A stretch of 64,000 nt of DNA from Pseudomonadota bacterium. Its GTDB lineage: Bacteria; Chloroflexota; UBA5177; JAJPKF01. Location: NCBI GenBank assembly GCA_021323865.1, contig JAJPKF010000018.1, positions 1 through 64,000 of the forward strand, in the 5' to 3' direction. Under the pieces are notes generated by a model. The model saw nothing but the letters and a program-made list of their open reading frames with translations, had not been told where the DNA came from and ran no database searches. Below are positions 1 to 7,467 of the stretch, one piece after another (the first letter of the stretch is position 1; each line of letters opens with the position of its first letter). Both the position numbers and the translations under genes were made by a program.

Positions 1-182
1 CGAGTAAGCCCTGGCCGTCTTCCTTCTTCGATCTCTTCCTGCTTCACCCAGTTGCGAAGGCAGGTCTCTGTCAGATCGAGGTCACGAGCAATCTGCCCGA
101 TACTCTTGCCGCTGGAGTGAACGAGACCGACTGCCTCGCTCTTGAACTCCCTGGTGAACTTCCGTCGTCGGCGATGCTCCAT
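1..182 (-). CDS. IS3-family transposase OrfA, N-terminal part
   Basis: The product begins MEHRRRRKFTREFKSEAV and continues through a helix-turn-helix (SIGQIARDLDLTETCLRNWV), the pattern of IS3/IS911 OrfA proteins, which bind the element ends as the first half of a frameshifted OrfAB transposase. About 60 residues are visible and the rest runs off the left edge. The ATG is preceded by AAAGGAG at good spacing, which fixes the start. It is the only gene of the element in view. The insertion has split the adjacent recombinase gene, which is read in the same direction. Confidence 0.85.
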   Translation of the reverse strand, partial: MEHRRRRKFTREFKSEAVGLVHSSGKSIGQIARDLDLTETCLRNWVKQEEIEEGRRPGLT

Positions 183-230
183 GTACGACTCCTTTGATGT
201 GATTGGACCACACATCGAAGGTGTCTACCG
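1..230 (-). mobile_element. End of an IS3-type insertion sequence, cut by the window edge
   Basis: The transposase OrfA start lies about 50 bases from the point where the neighbouring integrase reading frame is broken, so the element end is placed near 225-235. The integrase stop codon TAG is formed right at the start of the sequence TAGACACCTTCG, which is a plausible element terminus. The other terminus and the OrfB gene lie outside the window, so the inverted repeat cannot be verified here. Family assignment rests on OrfA. Confidence 0.6.
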
Positions 231-1004
231 AATCGGGGGAAGCCCACGCTTGGGCAAGCACGTGCGAGCTGCAGCGAGTTCCACTACGTTCGCGACCGCG
301 TCTTTGTTGAGGGGATACCACTCTTTGAACACATTTCGACGAACGGCGAGAAACAGATGATCCGTGGCCGTGTCCGGGGGCAGGGAGTTCGCATATTTCA
401 CAATTCGTGTCAGTAACTTCGGTGCCACCGGAACACGCCGCTCTCGATTTCCCTTGCCGCGGACGTGGAGGTATGCGCGATGCCCAGATCGCACGACATC
501 GCGAACCCGTAAGCCGGCAACCTCGCCAAGCCGAAGTCCGCAGTCACCAAGGATCCGAATGATCAGCTTGTCGCGCTCTCGGCGACATGATGCTTCGAGC
601 TGAGCGATCTCGTCGCGCGTCAACACATCACGCCGCTTGCGGCCGACTCGGGGAATGCGCGGCTTTGCCACGACGTGCTCGCCGTCGGCATCTGCCCAGG
701 TTAGGAATTGCCGGACTGGACGGACGTATGCACGCACGCTGTCCTTCGTGATTGGTGTGCCTCGTGGCGTCGTCCGGCCCAACAGGTCGGCGCTAAAGGC
801 GTCAAATACGCGGTGGTCGAGCTCGTCGACGCGCTCGACCCCGCGCTCCCGGCACCATGGGAGCAGAATTCGGCGGAGCGCGAGTTCATAGCTGCCCCGG
901 AGGGTGGCTGGCGAGAGTCCCGCCGCTCGGCAGTGGTTGAGGTAGTCGTCGACGAGGTCGGCGAGCGGTGTCGTCGCGGGGCGGAGGACGGAGAGTTTGG
1001 CCAT
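225..1004 (-). pseudogene. Tyrosine recombinase (phage-type integrase), 3' end removed by IS insertion
   Basis: The N-terminal SAM-like DNA-binding domain (LADLVDDYLNHCRAAGLSP) and the first catalytic Arg block (GDCGLRLGEVAGLRVRD) are clear. The reading frame ends with a TAG just where the HxxR and catalytic Tyr motifs should follow. The missing part should lie on the far side of the IS element, outside the window. The start chosen is the ATG of MAKLSVLRP, preceded by AGGAG seven bases upstream. An upstream extension to about 1127 has no such signal. As it stands, the product of about 259 residues cannot recombine DNA. It probably once moved the island, and a tRNA 3' fragment lies 180 bases behind its start. 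Confidence 0.8.
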
Positions 1005-1180
1005 GGCGTTTCTCCTGGGTAGTCGATGGACGTTCGCGAAACGTCTCCATCGGTTTTCCCGGGAAAACTGGTCGTCTAGGACCCACTGTATGGGTGAAGA
1101 TTTGACGCTGTTTTGCGTCAAACGCACCTACCCTTGAAATGGCCCAAATCCTTGAGAATTCCGGCGAATCTCAAGAAAAC

Positions 1181-1227
1181 AGCCGACGAAGAGGGTCGAA
1201 CTCTTGACCTGCTGTTTACGAATCAGC
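1181..1227 (-). other. Partial tRNA-Thr(CGT) 3' fragment, candidate attachment site
   Basis: On the minus strand the segment folds as the last two-thirds of a tRNA. It has an anticodon arm GCTG/CAGC with loop TTCGTAA (anticodon CGT), a 5-base variable loop, a perfect 5-bp T arm (AAGAG/CTCTT) with loop TTCGACC, and the acceptor 3' strand CGTCGGC. No D arm or 5' acceptor strand (expected GCCGACG) is present upstream, and one A-A mismatch sits in the anticodon stem. Integrases commonly use tRNA 3' ends, and a recombinase gene lies next to it, so this is best read as an integration scar. Confidence 0.6.
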
Positions 1228-1420
1228 ATCCGGGAATGAAACCGTCAGTTTCGTTCCGAATGAACTTGATATCACAACAAAGCTGTGAGTCGCAACCCGA
1301 CAGGCCACACTGTGTCGGTACGTTCCATTTCGCTTGCGTTGCGGCGACACTCCTCTAATCGATCGTTGGCACAGCGCGCGCAGGCACGTCAATGTCATTG
1401 GTCAGGGAGTGAATTACCAA

Positions 1421-1747
1421 ATGGGTGGATATCAGGGAGCAGACAGATGCCCGGGTAGTGGAAAGCCGCCTCGCATGATTCGCGATCTCGGAGAGGGCGA
1501 CTGGCACCTAGAGGAAGGCGAGTGCCCGGTGTGCGGATTCATGTGGTGTGCGATCAGCCGGTCCGGCACGATCGTGGCGCACAAGCGTCGGGATCGGCAA
1601 CCGCGAATAGTTGATGTTCTCCGGATGATTCAGTCGGCGGAGGACATCCTTACGGAAGCTCGGAAGTCGATGGAGAAGATGCAGGGCACGTACCTCTGCA
1701 GCCAAGATGTCGGATGTCCCAACGCGGAGATAGAAGGCCGTCTCTAA
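1421..1747 (+). CDS. Small zinc-finger-like hypothetical protein
   Basis: The 108-residue product starts MGGYQGADRCPGSGKPP and carries CPGSG and CPVCG motifs followed by an HKR segment, a pattern seen in small phage and actinobacterial proteins with a zinc knuckle. A short predicted helix (IQSAEDILTEARKSMEKM) follows, then a C-terminal pair of cysteines. The ATG was chosen because CAGGGAG lies upstream. A longer in-frame extension has no start signal. It precedes the methyltransferase gene by 100 bases in the same direction and may be cargo of the island. No function can be assigned. Confidence 0.5.
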   Translation: MGGYQGADRCPGSGKPPRMIRDLGEGDWHLEEGECPVCGFMWCAISRSGTIVAHKRRDRQPRIVDVLRMIQSAEDILTEARKSMEKMQGTYLCSQDVGCPNAEIEGRL

Positions 1748-1847
1748 CCGTCGCTTAGGAAGGCCGCCATCCGCCTCCAAAGAAAAAGGGTGAGGAGGCT
1801 CGACCCCACTACTATGGATCAATGACCAACAGCGCCCGGTTACAAAC

Positions 1848-3041
1848 ATGAGCCTCGCCGCACCTCCAACCAACCAGGAAAAGGACACACATTCCGGGAA
1901 TGGAGCGCATCACGGTCAACCTGCGCGGGTGATTGACCTTTTCTGTGGTGCCGGCGGAATGACGCTTGGCTTTGCGACCGACAGCGATTTAGGGTTCGAG
2001 CCGGTTTGGGCCAACGATATGGATTCCTCGGCCGTTGCGACCTTCAACGCCAACTTCGGCCACCATGCAGTTGCGGGGGACATCATCGAGCTCCTTGAGA
2101 AGGGAGTGGATATTCCCAGAGCGGACGTGGTGATTGGGGGCCCCCCGTGCCAAGGGTTTAGTTTGCTGAACAGAAATCGTGTGAACGACCCGCGCAAGCA
2201 CCTCTGGCGCCCGTTTCTTGATGTCGTCGGCCGCTCCGGCGCTTCGGTATTCGTCATGGAGAACGTGCCTCAACTCATCGGCTCCCCTGAACATCACGAT
2301 ATTGACGACGCTGCTAGGGAACTAGGCTTTCGAACGACGGCGAGAAAGCTCCTTGCCGCTGACTATGGCGTCCCTCAGTTGCGGTGGCGCGCGTTCGTGA
2401 TCGGAGTCATGGACATCGATCCGCGGCAGATCTTCCCGCCCCCCAAAACCCACTCCGGCATTGCGAACGGGACAATGACCCTGTCTTTGCCCGGAGCTTC
2501 AGGATATTCGGAAGGCCTTGCGTCTCTGAAACCGTGGCGCACCGTACGCGACGCCATCGCCGATTTACCTCCACCTGTTGGCACGGAGATTCGCCCGGAT
2601 GCTCCGCCGCTTGATCTTCATTTCGGTAGGAATCCGACGCCGTTAAGTCTTCGGCGCTACAAGACCGTGAGCGAGGAAGGTATGAACAGGTTCGATCTTC
2701 AGCGTCTTGCTCCGGATATCACTCCGGACTGTTGGATAAAGAAAACTTCCGGCGGCACGGATCTGTTTGGTCGTATGTGGTGGGACAAGCCATCGCCGAC
2801 GATCCGTACCGAGTTCTTCAAGCCCGAGAAAGGCCGCTACCTGCACCCGTCAGACCACCGGCCAATTACTCACCGTGAAGCAGCACGCCTTCAAGGGTTT
2901 CCCGATGACTTTGAATTTGTTGGATCCAAGACGGAGATCGCCCGCCAAATCGGTAATGCCGTGCCCCCACCACTAGCGGCGGCAGTCGCACACAGCGTTG
3001 CGTCGATACTTCAGTTACGCGCGTCAGAGGCGCGTGCCTGA
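1848..3041 (+). CDS. C5-cytosine DNA methyltransferase (Dcm/DrmMII-like)
   Basis: This is a 397-residue SAM-dependent enzyme that should methylate cytosine at C5 in a specific DNA sequence. The motifs appear in order: motif I VIDLFCGAGGMTLGF (residues ~27-41), motif IV GGPPCQGFS with the catalytic Cys (~97-105), motif VI ENVP (~138), motif VIII PQLRWR (~176), and motifs IX/X RLQGFPDDF and QIGNAVPPPLA (~347-375). The target-recognition region is short. The Vsr gene overlaps its 3' end by 8 bases, as is typical for Dcm-Vsr pairs. With the drm genes downstream it probably supplies self-marking for the DISARM-type system, the role of DrmMII in class 2. Its recognition site cannot be read from the sequence. 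Confidence 0.92.
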   Translation: MSLAAPPTNQEKDTHSGNGAHHGQPARVIDLFCGAGGMTLGFATDSDLGFEPVWANDMDSSAVATFNANFGHHAVAGDIIELLEKGVDIPRADVVIGGPPCQGFSLLNRNRVNDPRKHLWRPFLDVVGRSGASVFVMENVPQLIGSPEHHDIDDAARELGFRTTARKLLAADYGVPQLRWRAFVIGVMDIDPRQIFPPPKTHSGIANGTMTLSLPGASGYSEGLASLKPWRTVRDAIADLPPPVGTEIRPDAPPLDLHFGRNPTPLSLRRYKTVSEEGMNRFDLQRLAPDITPDCWIKKTSGGTDLFGRMWWDKPSPTIRTEFFKPEKGRYLHPSDHRPITHREAARLQGFPDDFEFVGSKTEIARQIGNAVPPPLAAAVAHSVASILQLRASEARA

Positions 3042-3453
3042 GCAAACTACATCCGAAAAACGAAGCGCGCTTATGGCGCGCGTACGGACACGCGACACTG
3101 ATGCGGAGCTGATTGTCCGCCGGTACCTCCATCGCCTCGGGTACCGCTACCGACTGCAGCAGCGTGATCTTCCCGGGACTCCAGACATTGTTTTGTCCCG
3201 ACGAAAGAGCATTATTTTCGTGAACGGATGCTTTTGGCATGGACACGATGCGTGTCCTCGTGGTTCGCGCCCCAAATCAAATGAGGACTTCTGGGAAAAG
3301 AAAATCGCAGCGAACATCGCTCGTGATGCTGCGGTAATCGCTCGTCTAGAGAACGACGGCTGGCGGGTGCAGACAATTTGGGAGTGTGAGACCAAGAACG
3401 AGCTCACGCTGCGCGAGCGCTTATGCAAGTTCTTGGAGGGCAGCCGCGCTTAG
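3034..3453 (+). CDS. vsr: Very short patch repair (Vsr) endonuclease
   Basis: Vsr nicks 5' of T:G mismatches created by deamination of 5-methylcytosine. The product has the family signature RSALMARVRTRDTDAEL, PGTPDIVL with the catalytic Asp, NGCFWHGHDAC with the conserved His residues, and the closing W-x-V-Q-T-I-W-E-C-E. Starting at the GTG at 3034 gives 139 residues and puts the catalytic Asp at residue 51, matching E. coli Vsr numbering. A TTG 36 bases upstream is less likely. The gene overlaps the methyltransferase stop and shares a 4-base tail-to-tail stop overlap with the next gene on the other strand. It probably protects methylated sites in the host genome from C-to-T mutation. Confidence 0.92.
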   Translation: MPEQTTSEKRSALMARVRTRDTDAELIVRRYLHRLGYRYRLQQRDLPGTPDIVLSRRKSIIFVNGCFWHGHDACPRGSRPKSNEDFWEKKIAANIARDAAVIARLENDGWRVQTIWECETKNELTLRERLCKFLEGSRA

Positions 3454-4094
3454 TCCGAGTCGGCCAGCATGACAGCCCCTGGACTTAGCCCGCCTTCACT
3501 TTCCCATTTGATGGGATGACCTTCTTCGCGCAACACGCGTAGTCGCGACTCCCAATCCGAGGTCTTTGCAACGTAGTCGAGTTCTTCACCTGTTACAGCT
3601 GATCCTCGATACGCCTCCAGGAACTTCAAGATCCGTGCGGTGGGCGTTTCCGGCAGTCTACGGATGGCGTTTGCTTGTTGCCATCGTTCCTTCAACTCTG
3701 GATCGGGAGCGGTTGCCTCTAAGACGTATTGACCGGGCTGCAACTCCGGCCGGTTCTCGCTACTGGAAATGGGCCAACCTTCCTCGACTCGAAGCTCACG
3801 AATTCGCCGCGCCCACTCGAAAATGCCCGCGACGCCGCTGATCTCATCCTTGTCAACGACTTTTCCTTGTGTAAGCAGAAGGTACCGAAGAATTCGTTCA
3901 CGCGCACCGGAAGGCGCACCTGCCTCTATTGCTGCCTTATTCACGAGCGCACGAACTTCGCTGTGTCGTCTGCCTAGCTCGGCGAGCAACAACAAGCAGT
4001 CGTCTCCGGACAACTCTGTGATGTCCTCAAGCAACTGTTTCTGTTGGTCAATGGCTCTTATGGCCTGGTTGATATGGGAACGGGCATCACTCAT
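3450..4094 (-). CDS. Two-winged-helix protein, possible regulator of the drm operon
   Basis: The product has 214 residues. An N-terminal helical segment (DQQKQLLEDITELSGDD) is followed by two similar winged-helix-like repeats. The first is RILRYLLLTQGKVVDKDEIS with EWARRIRELRVEEGWPI, and the second is RILKFLEAYRGSAVTGEEL with DWESRLRVLREEGHPI. This EEGWPI-type domain is often found beside HNH nuclease domains in restriction proteins, but no nuclease domain is present here. The start is the ATG with AAGGA six bases upstream. An ATG at 4139 lacks such a signal. It is divergent from drmD across 157 bases, which suits a DNA-binding regulator or a DNA-recognition subunit. Neither role is proven. 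Confidence 0.75.
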   Translation of the reverse strand: MSDARSHINQAIRAIDQQKQLLEDITELSGDDCLLLLAELGRRHSEVRALVNKAAIEAGAPSGARERILRYLLLTQGKVVDKDEISGVAGIFEWARRIRELRVEEGWPISSSENRPELQPGQYVLEATAPDPELKERWQQANAIRRLPETPTARILKFLEAYRGSAVTGEELDYVAKTSDWESRLRVLREEGHPIKWESEGGLSPGAVMLADSD

Positions 4095-4251
4095 TTGTTT
4101 CCTTAACTCCCTTCGGGGGACAACGGCGGCCACTCGCATCGAGTTACAGATGCGGCCTTGCGGCCCTTGCTATTGTGGACACCATAATTGGCCTAGCGTG
4201 GCGTTTGAGGACCGCCCTGGCGGTGGCGCTTCGGGTGGAAGGGGGAGACTT
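4095..4251. promoter_or_regulatory. Divergent control region between the winged-helix gene and drmD
   Basis: The 157 bases separate two divergent starts. The drmD start has a strong GGGGGAG ribosome-binding site ending just before it. AT-rich stretches (GCTATTGTGG, CCATAATTGG) could hold promoters for both directions, but no canonical -35/-10 pair with standard spacing can be fixed. Placement next to a winged-helix gene suggests operators here, as an inference only. Confidence 0.35.
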
Positions 4252-7200
4252 ATGGCGACGGAAGCTGCGCTTGATCAAGCTTCCATCGTAGGCGGGTCGC
4301 TGGTTGAGTGGAATGGCCAACTCGGCGTGATCCAGAGTGTGGACGGCAATCGTCTGTCCGTGCGGTTCGACTCGGGGGAAAACCAGTATTTCACACGCCA
4401 GTCAGGAGTCTTGCAGCGAGTTCAGTTTGAACCCGGTTCGCAAGTGCAAATGATCGGCGACCCACAAGTCGGCGTGGTTCTGGGCGCGGTGCCGGAGTCA
4501 CACGTTCCTTTATGGCGCGTCGCATTTCCGGGAAGGGTAACAACCAGTCCGGAGTCGAGTCTGCGTCCTGCCGTCATCGTCGATCCTTTGGAGCGCATGA
4601 AGCGCGGTGTCCTCGACACTGCCTCGGAATTCAACCTCCGTTCCGTCGCCGAAGACTACTGGACTGCTCATCTGCATAACGCACTCGTCTCTCTGGCTCA
4701 TGCGCGAGTCGACTTAAAGCCTTATCAGGTTTCCGTCGTTCATCGTGTCATCTCACGCTATCCACATCGCTTTATGTTGTGCGACGAAGTCGGTTTAGGT
4801 AAGACGATCGAAGCGGCGATGATTTTGAAGGAGTTAAGGGCCCGCGGTCAGGCGGCCAGAACTCTCATCCTGACGCCAGCAGGACTAATGCGCCAGTGGC
4901 AGTTCGAGCTTAAGACCAAATTCAACGAGAGCTTCGCTATTTACAGTTCTCTAACCCTGAGGCATCTTCGCGACAAGGGAGTTTCGAATCCCTGGACGGA
5001 TCACGATTCTGTGATTGCTTCGCACACATGGGCTTCATACAACAACCGCAGGATCGAAGAGATTGCATCGGTCGATTGGGATCTCGTAATCGTCGACGAG
5101 GCACACCACGCGCGGGTAAACCCGAACGGCACGAGAACACAACTATTCAAGCTTGTCCAAGAGCTGATCGCTCGGAAGGAGTATGGCCGGCGAGCAGCGC
5201 TCCTTGTGACGGCAACACCGCTCCAACTGCACCGAGCCGAACTGTACTCGTTGGTGGAGATGCTGGACCCGGTTCTCTTCGCTTCACAGGCCGACTTTGA
5301 GTCGCATATTCACTCGCTCGGGGGGCTAAATCGCACAGTGGAACTGCTGGAGCGAGGCGACCTAATTCGCCGGAAGTCCGACATGTCGGACGTGCTTCAC
5401 GATGTTGCACGCTTCTTGGAGGTGTCGACTACGGAGGCCGAAGCTCTTATCGAAAACGAAGGGGCGCTGGAGGTCGCATCGATGCTTCGCGACAGGCATC
5501 GCCTGAGCGAGGTTTTGATACGTAATCGGAAAGCAGTTCTGGACGGTTTCCAACCGCGCAACGCACACCGTTGGAAGGTCGAACTCTCCGAGCAGGAGCA
5601 AACGGTTCACCGACGCATGGAGGTAATCCTCGCCGAAGGCTTCAGGGTGGCGGAGGAAACCAACGAGCACGCTGTGGGATTCCTGATGGTCACATGGCAG
5701 AAGTTGCTTTCCAGCTCTTCGCAAGCGCTGTTGACATCCCTGCGCAAGCGAAGAGAGCGCAACCACACCGGGGCAAAGAAGGGAGGGCTCGGACTCGACG
5801 AGGCGGAGCTGGAATTTGCCAATGACAGCGAGGCGAGCGCGATCGTGAGCCAACTGGCAGCGCCGGTAGGTCGTCACGACGAGGGGCTGGATGAAGTCAT
5901 CTCACTGTTGGAACAAGCAGGGCCCGACACGAAGGCACTCGTACTTTGTGATGGTGTTCGGGAGATTCTGCAGGAAGAAGCCGACGCCAAAGTGCTCATC
6001 TTCACGGAGTTCCGAGAGACTCAAGAGATGTTAGCCGACATGTTGGCAGACCTCGGAACCGTAAATATGTTCCATGGCCAGATGAAGGCGGAAGCCAAGG
6101 ACAGAGCTGTGGAGAGTTTTCGTGACAGAACAGGTCCACAGTTCCTTGTCAGCACCGAGGCGGGGGGTGAAGGCCGGAACTTTCAGTTCTGTCATTTCGT
6201 CGTTAATTACGACTTGCCCTGGAACCCGATGAAGGTCGAACAACGGATTGGACGCGTAGACCGAATCGGGCAAGAACATCCGATTACGATTTTCAACCTA
6301 TACGTCGAGGGGACTATCGAGGGGCGCATCCTGGACGTTCTTGACCGACGCATCAAGATCTTTGAAGAAGCGGTTGGCGGACTCGATCCAATTCTTGGCG
6401 ATACGGAGTCGGATATCCGGGCCGCCCTGCGCTTGGCCGAGGCGAAGCGCGACGAGGCACTAGAGGCGCTGGGTAAGCGGCTTCAAGAGAAGATCCAAGA
6501 AGCAAAAGCCGCAGAGGAGAAGCTGCACGATTTCATCATGCAGGACAAGAGCTACTCCGCGGAGATCGCGCAAATGGCACTGCAACAAGAGGCGCCGATC
6601 ACCCAATCAGAATTCGAACGGTTTCTAATCGAGCTCTTGAAGTCGGTTAACACGTACCTTTATCGGCCTGAACCGAACGGCGAACGCCGGGTCGTGTTCC
6701 ATGCGCCGTTTTCCGTTGAGTATCGAGCCTTGCTTAACGGTGAGGAGGCTCGGCGAGTTTGCTTCAACCCAAAGCAAAATGTGGACTCCCAGGAAGTGGA
6801 ATATCTGGGTTTTGGTCACCCGATCGTCGACGCAATCGTGAAACGTGTGACCGACCACAGATACGAAGGTTCCGCGGCCGTTCGATCCCTACGCGACGAG
6901 GATGTCCGTCCTGGCTGGCAGTTCAATTGGTTAATGAAGGTGGGCGGTGTTAGCCCTAAAGCATTTGTCTTCCCCGTGTTCGTTGACGACGGCGGGCAGC
7001 TAGATGTGGACGAGGGGCGGCGATTACTCCTGCTGTCGCGAGACTTTGGTCCGGAGAACAGCTCCGATCAGCCCTCCCTCGCTACGCTGGAGCTGGCTAG
7101 TTCGGTGGCCCAAGGTGCGGCCATAGTTCGCCAACAGGATGAAGTCGAACAAGCACGGCTTTTGGCCGAGCAGCGTGCCGACGTAGAGGAAAACAGACTC

Positions 7201-7467
7201 AGGGCCTTGATGAATCACCGATCTCAAGCGGTGCGCGATCGCATCAACGCGTGCACCGGTACTCTTGAACGGCTCGAAGCATCGAACGATTCGCTCCGAA
7301 TGCGTGCGGTGCCTCTCTGGCAGGCGAATCTCGCTCGCGCTGAGGCCGAGATGGAGTCCGTCAAAAATGACTTCGAAAGTGCGATGCTGGAACTCAATCA
7401 GCGACGTAGTCCGACGGCCGAGTTCGCGTTGTTGAACGTTGCGCGAATCGAGCAGGCCTCCACATGA
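4252..7467 (+). CDS. drmD: SNF2-family helicase/translocase DrmD
   Basis: This is a large superfamily 2 ATPase of 1071 residues expected to translocate on duplex DNA. Two small beta domains that resemble the Tudor-like RapA N-terminus open the protein (GSLVEWNGQLGVIQSVDG, residues ~14-95). The motor follows: Walker A DEVGLGKT (~180), VDEAHHAR (~281), TATP (~320), FTEFRET, STEAGGEGRN (~634) and QRIGRVDRIGQ (~670). A helical, Arg/Glu-rich C-terminus ends it. The ATG was chosen for its GGGGGAG site. The open frame extends 483 bases further upstream, but over antisense of the neighbouring gene. Its stop overlaps drmA by ATGA. This order matches class 1 DISARM, where DrmD is the SNF2 component. 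Confidence 0.92.
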   Translation: MATEAALDQASIVGGSLVEWNGQLGVIQSVDGNRLSVRFDSGENQYFTRQSGVLQRVQFEPGSQVQMIGDPQVGVVLGAVPESHVPLWRVAFPGRVTTSPESSLRPAVIVDPLERMKRGVLDTASEFNLRSVAEDYWTAHLHNALVSLAHARVDLKPYQVSVVHRVISRYPHRFMLCDEVGLGKTIEAAMILKELRARGQAARTLILTPAGLMRQWQFELKTKFNESFAIYSSLTLRHLRDKGVSNPWTDHDSVIASHTWASYNNRRIEEIASVDWDLVIVDEAHHARVNPNGTRTQLFKLVQELIARKEYGRRAALLVTATPLQLHRAELYSLVEMLDPVLFASQADFESHIHSLGGLNRTVELLERGDLIRRKSDMSDVLHDVARFLEVSTTEAEALIENEGALEVASMLRDRHRLSEVLIRNRKAVLDGFQPRNAHRWKVELSEQEQTVHRRMEVILAEGFRVAEETNEHAVGFLMVTWQKLLSSSSQALLTSLRKRRERNHTGAKKGGLGLDEAELEFANDSEASAIVSQLAAPVGRHDEGLDEVISLLEQAGPDTKALVLCDGVREILQEEADAKVLIFTEFRETQEMLADMLADLGTVNMFHGQMKAEAKDRAVESFRDRTGPQFLVSTEAGGEGRNFQFCHFVVNYDLPWNPMKVEQRIGRVDRIGQEHPITIFNLYVEGTIEGRILDVLDRRIKIFEEAVGGLDPILGDTESDIRAALRLAEAKRDEALEALGKRLQEKIQEAKAAEEKLHDFIMQDKSYSAEIAQMALQQEAPITQSEFERFLIELLKSVNTYLYRPEPNGERRVVFHAPFSVEYRALLNGEEARRVCFNPKQNVDSQEVEYLGFGHPIVDAIVKRVTDHRYEGSAAVRSLRDEDVRPGWQFNWLMKVGGVSPKAFVFPVFVDDGGQLDVDEGRRLLLLSRDFGPENSSDQPSLATLELASSVAQGAAIVRQQDEVEQARLLAEQRADVEENRLRALMNHRSQAVRDRINACTGTLERLEASNDSLRMRAVPLWQANLARAEAEMESVKNDFESAMLELNQRRSPTAEFALLNVARIEQAST

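Noticed and set aside
1113..1358. Small frame reading EEGRTLDLLF
   Set aside because: It is the antisense reading of the tRNA-Thr fragment, a well-known source of spurious proteins.
1848..3453. Methylase plus Vsr as a simple type II restriction-modification system
   Set aside because: No cognate type II restriction enzyme lies beside them; the adjacent drm genes give a better explanation.
3769..4251. Upstream extension of the drmD frame by 161 codons
   Set aside because: It overlaps the winged-helix gene in antisense, lacks SNF2 features, and the ATG at 4252 has a strong GGGGGAG site.
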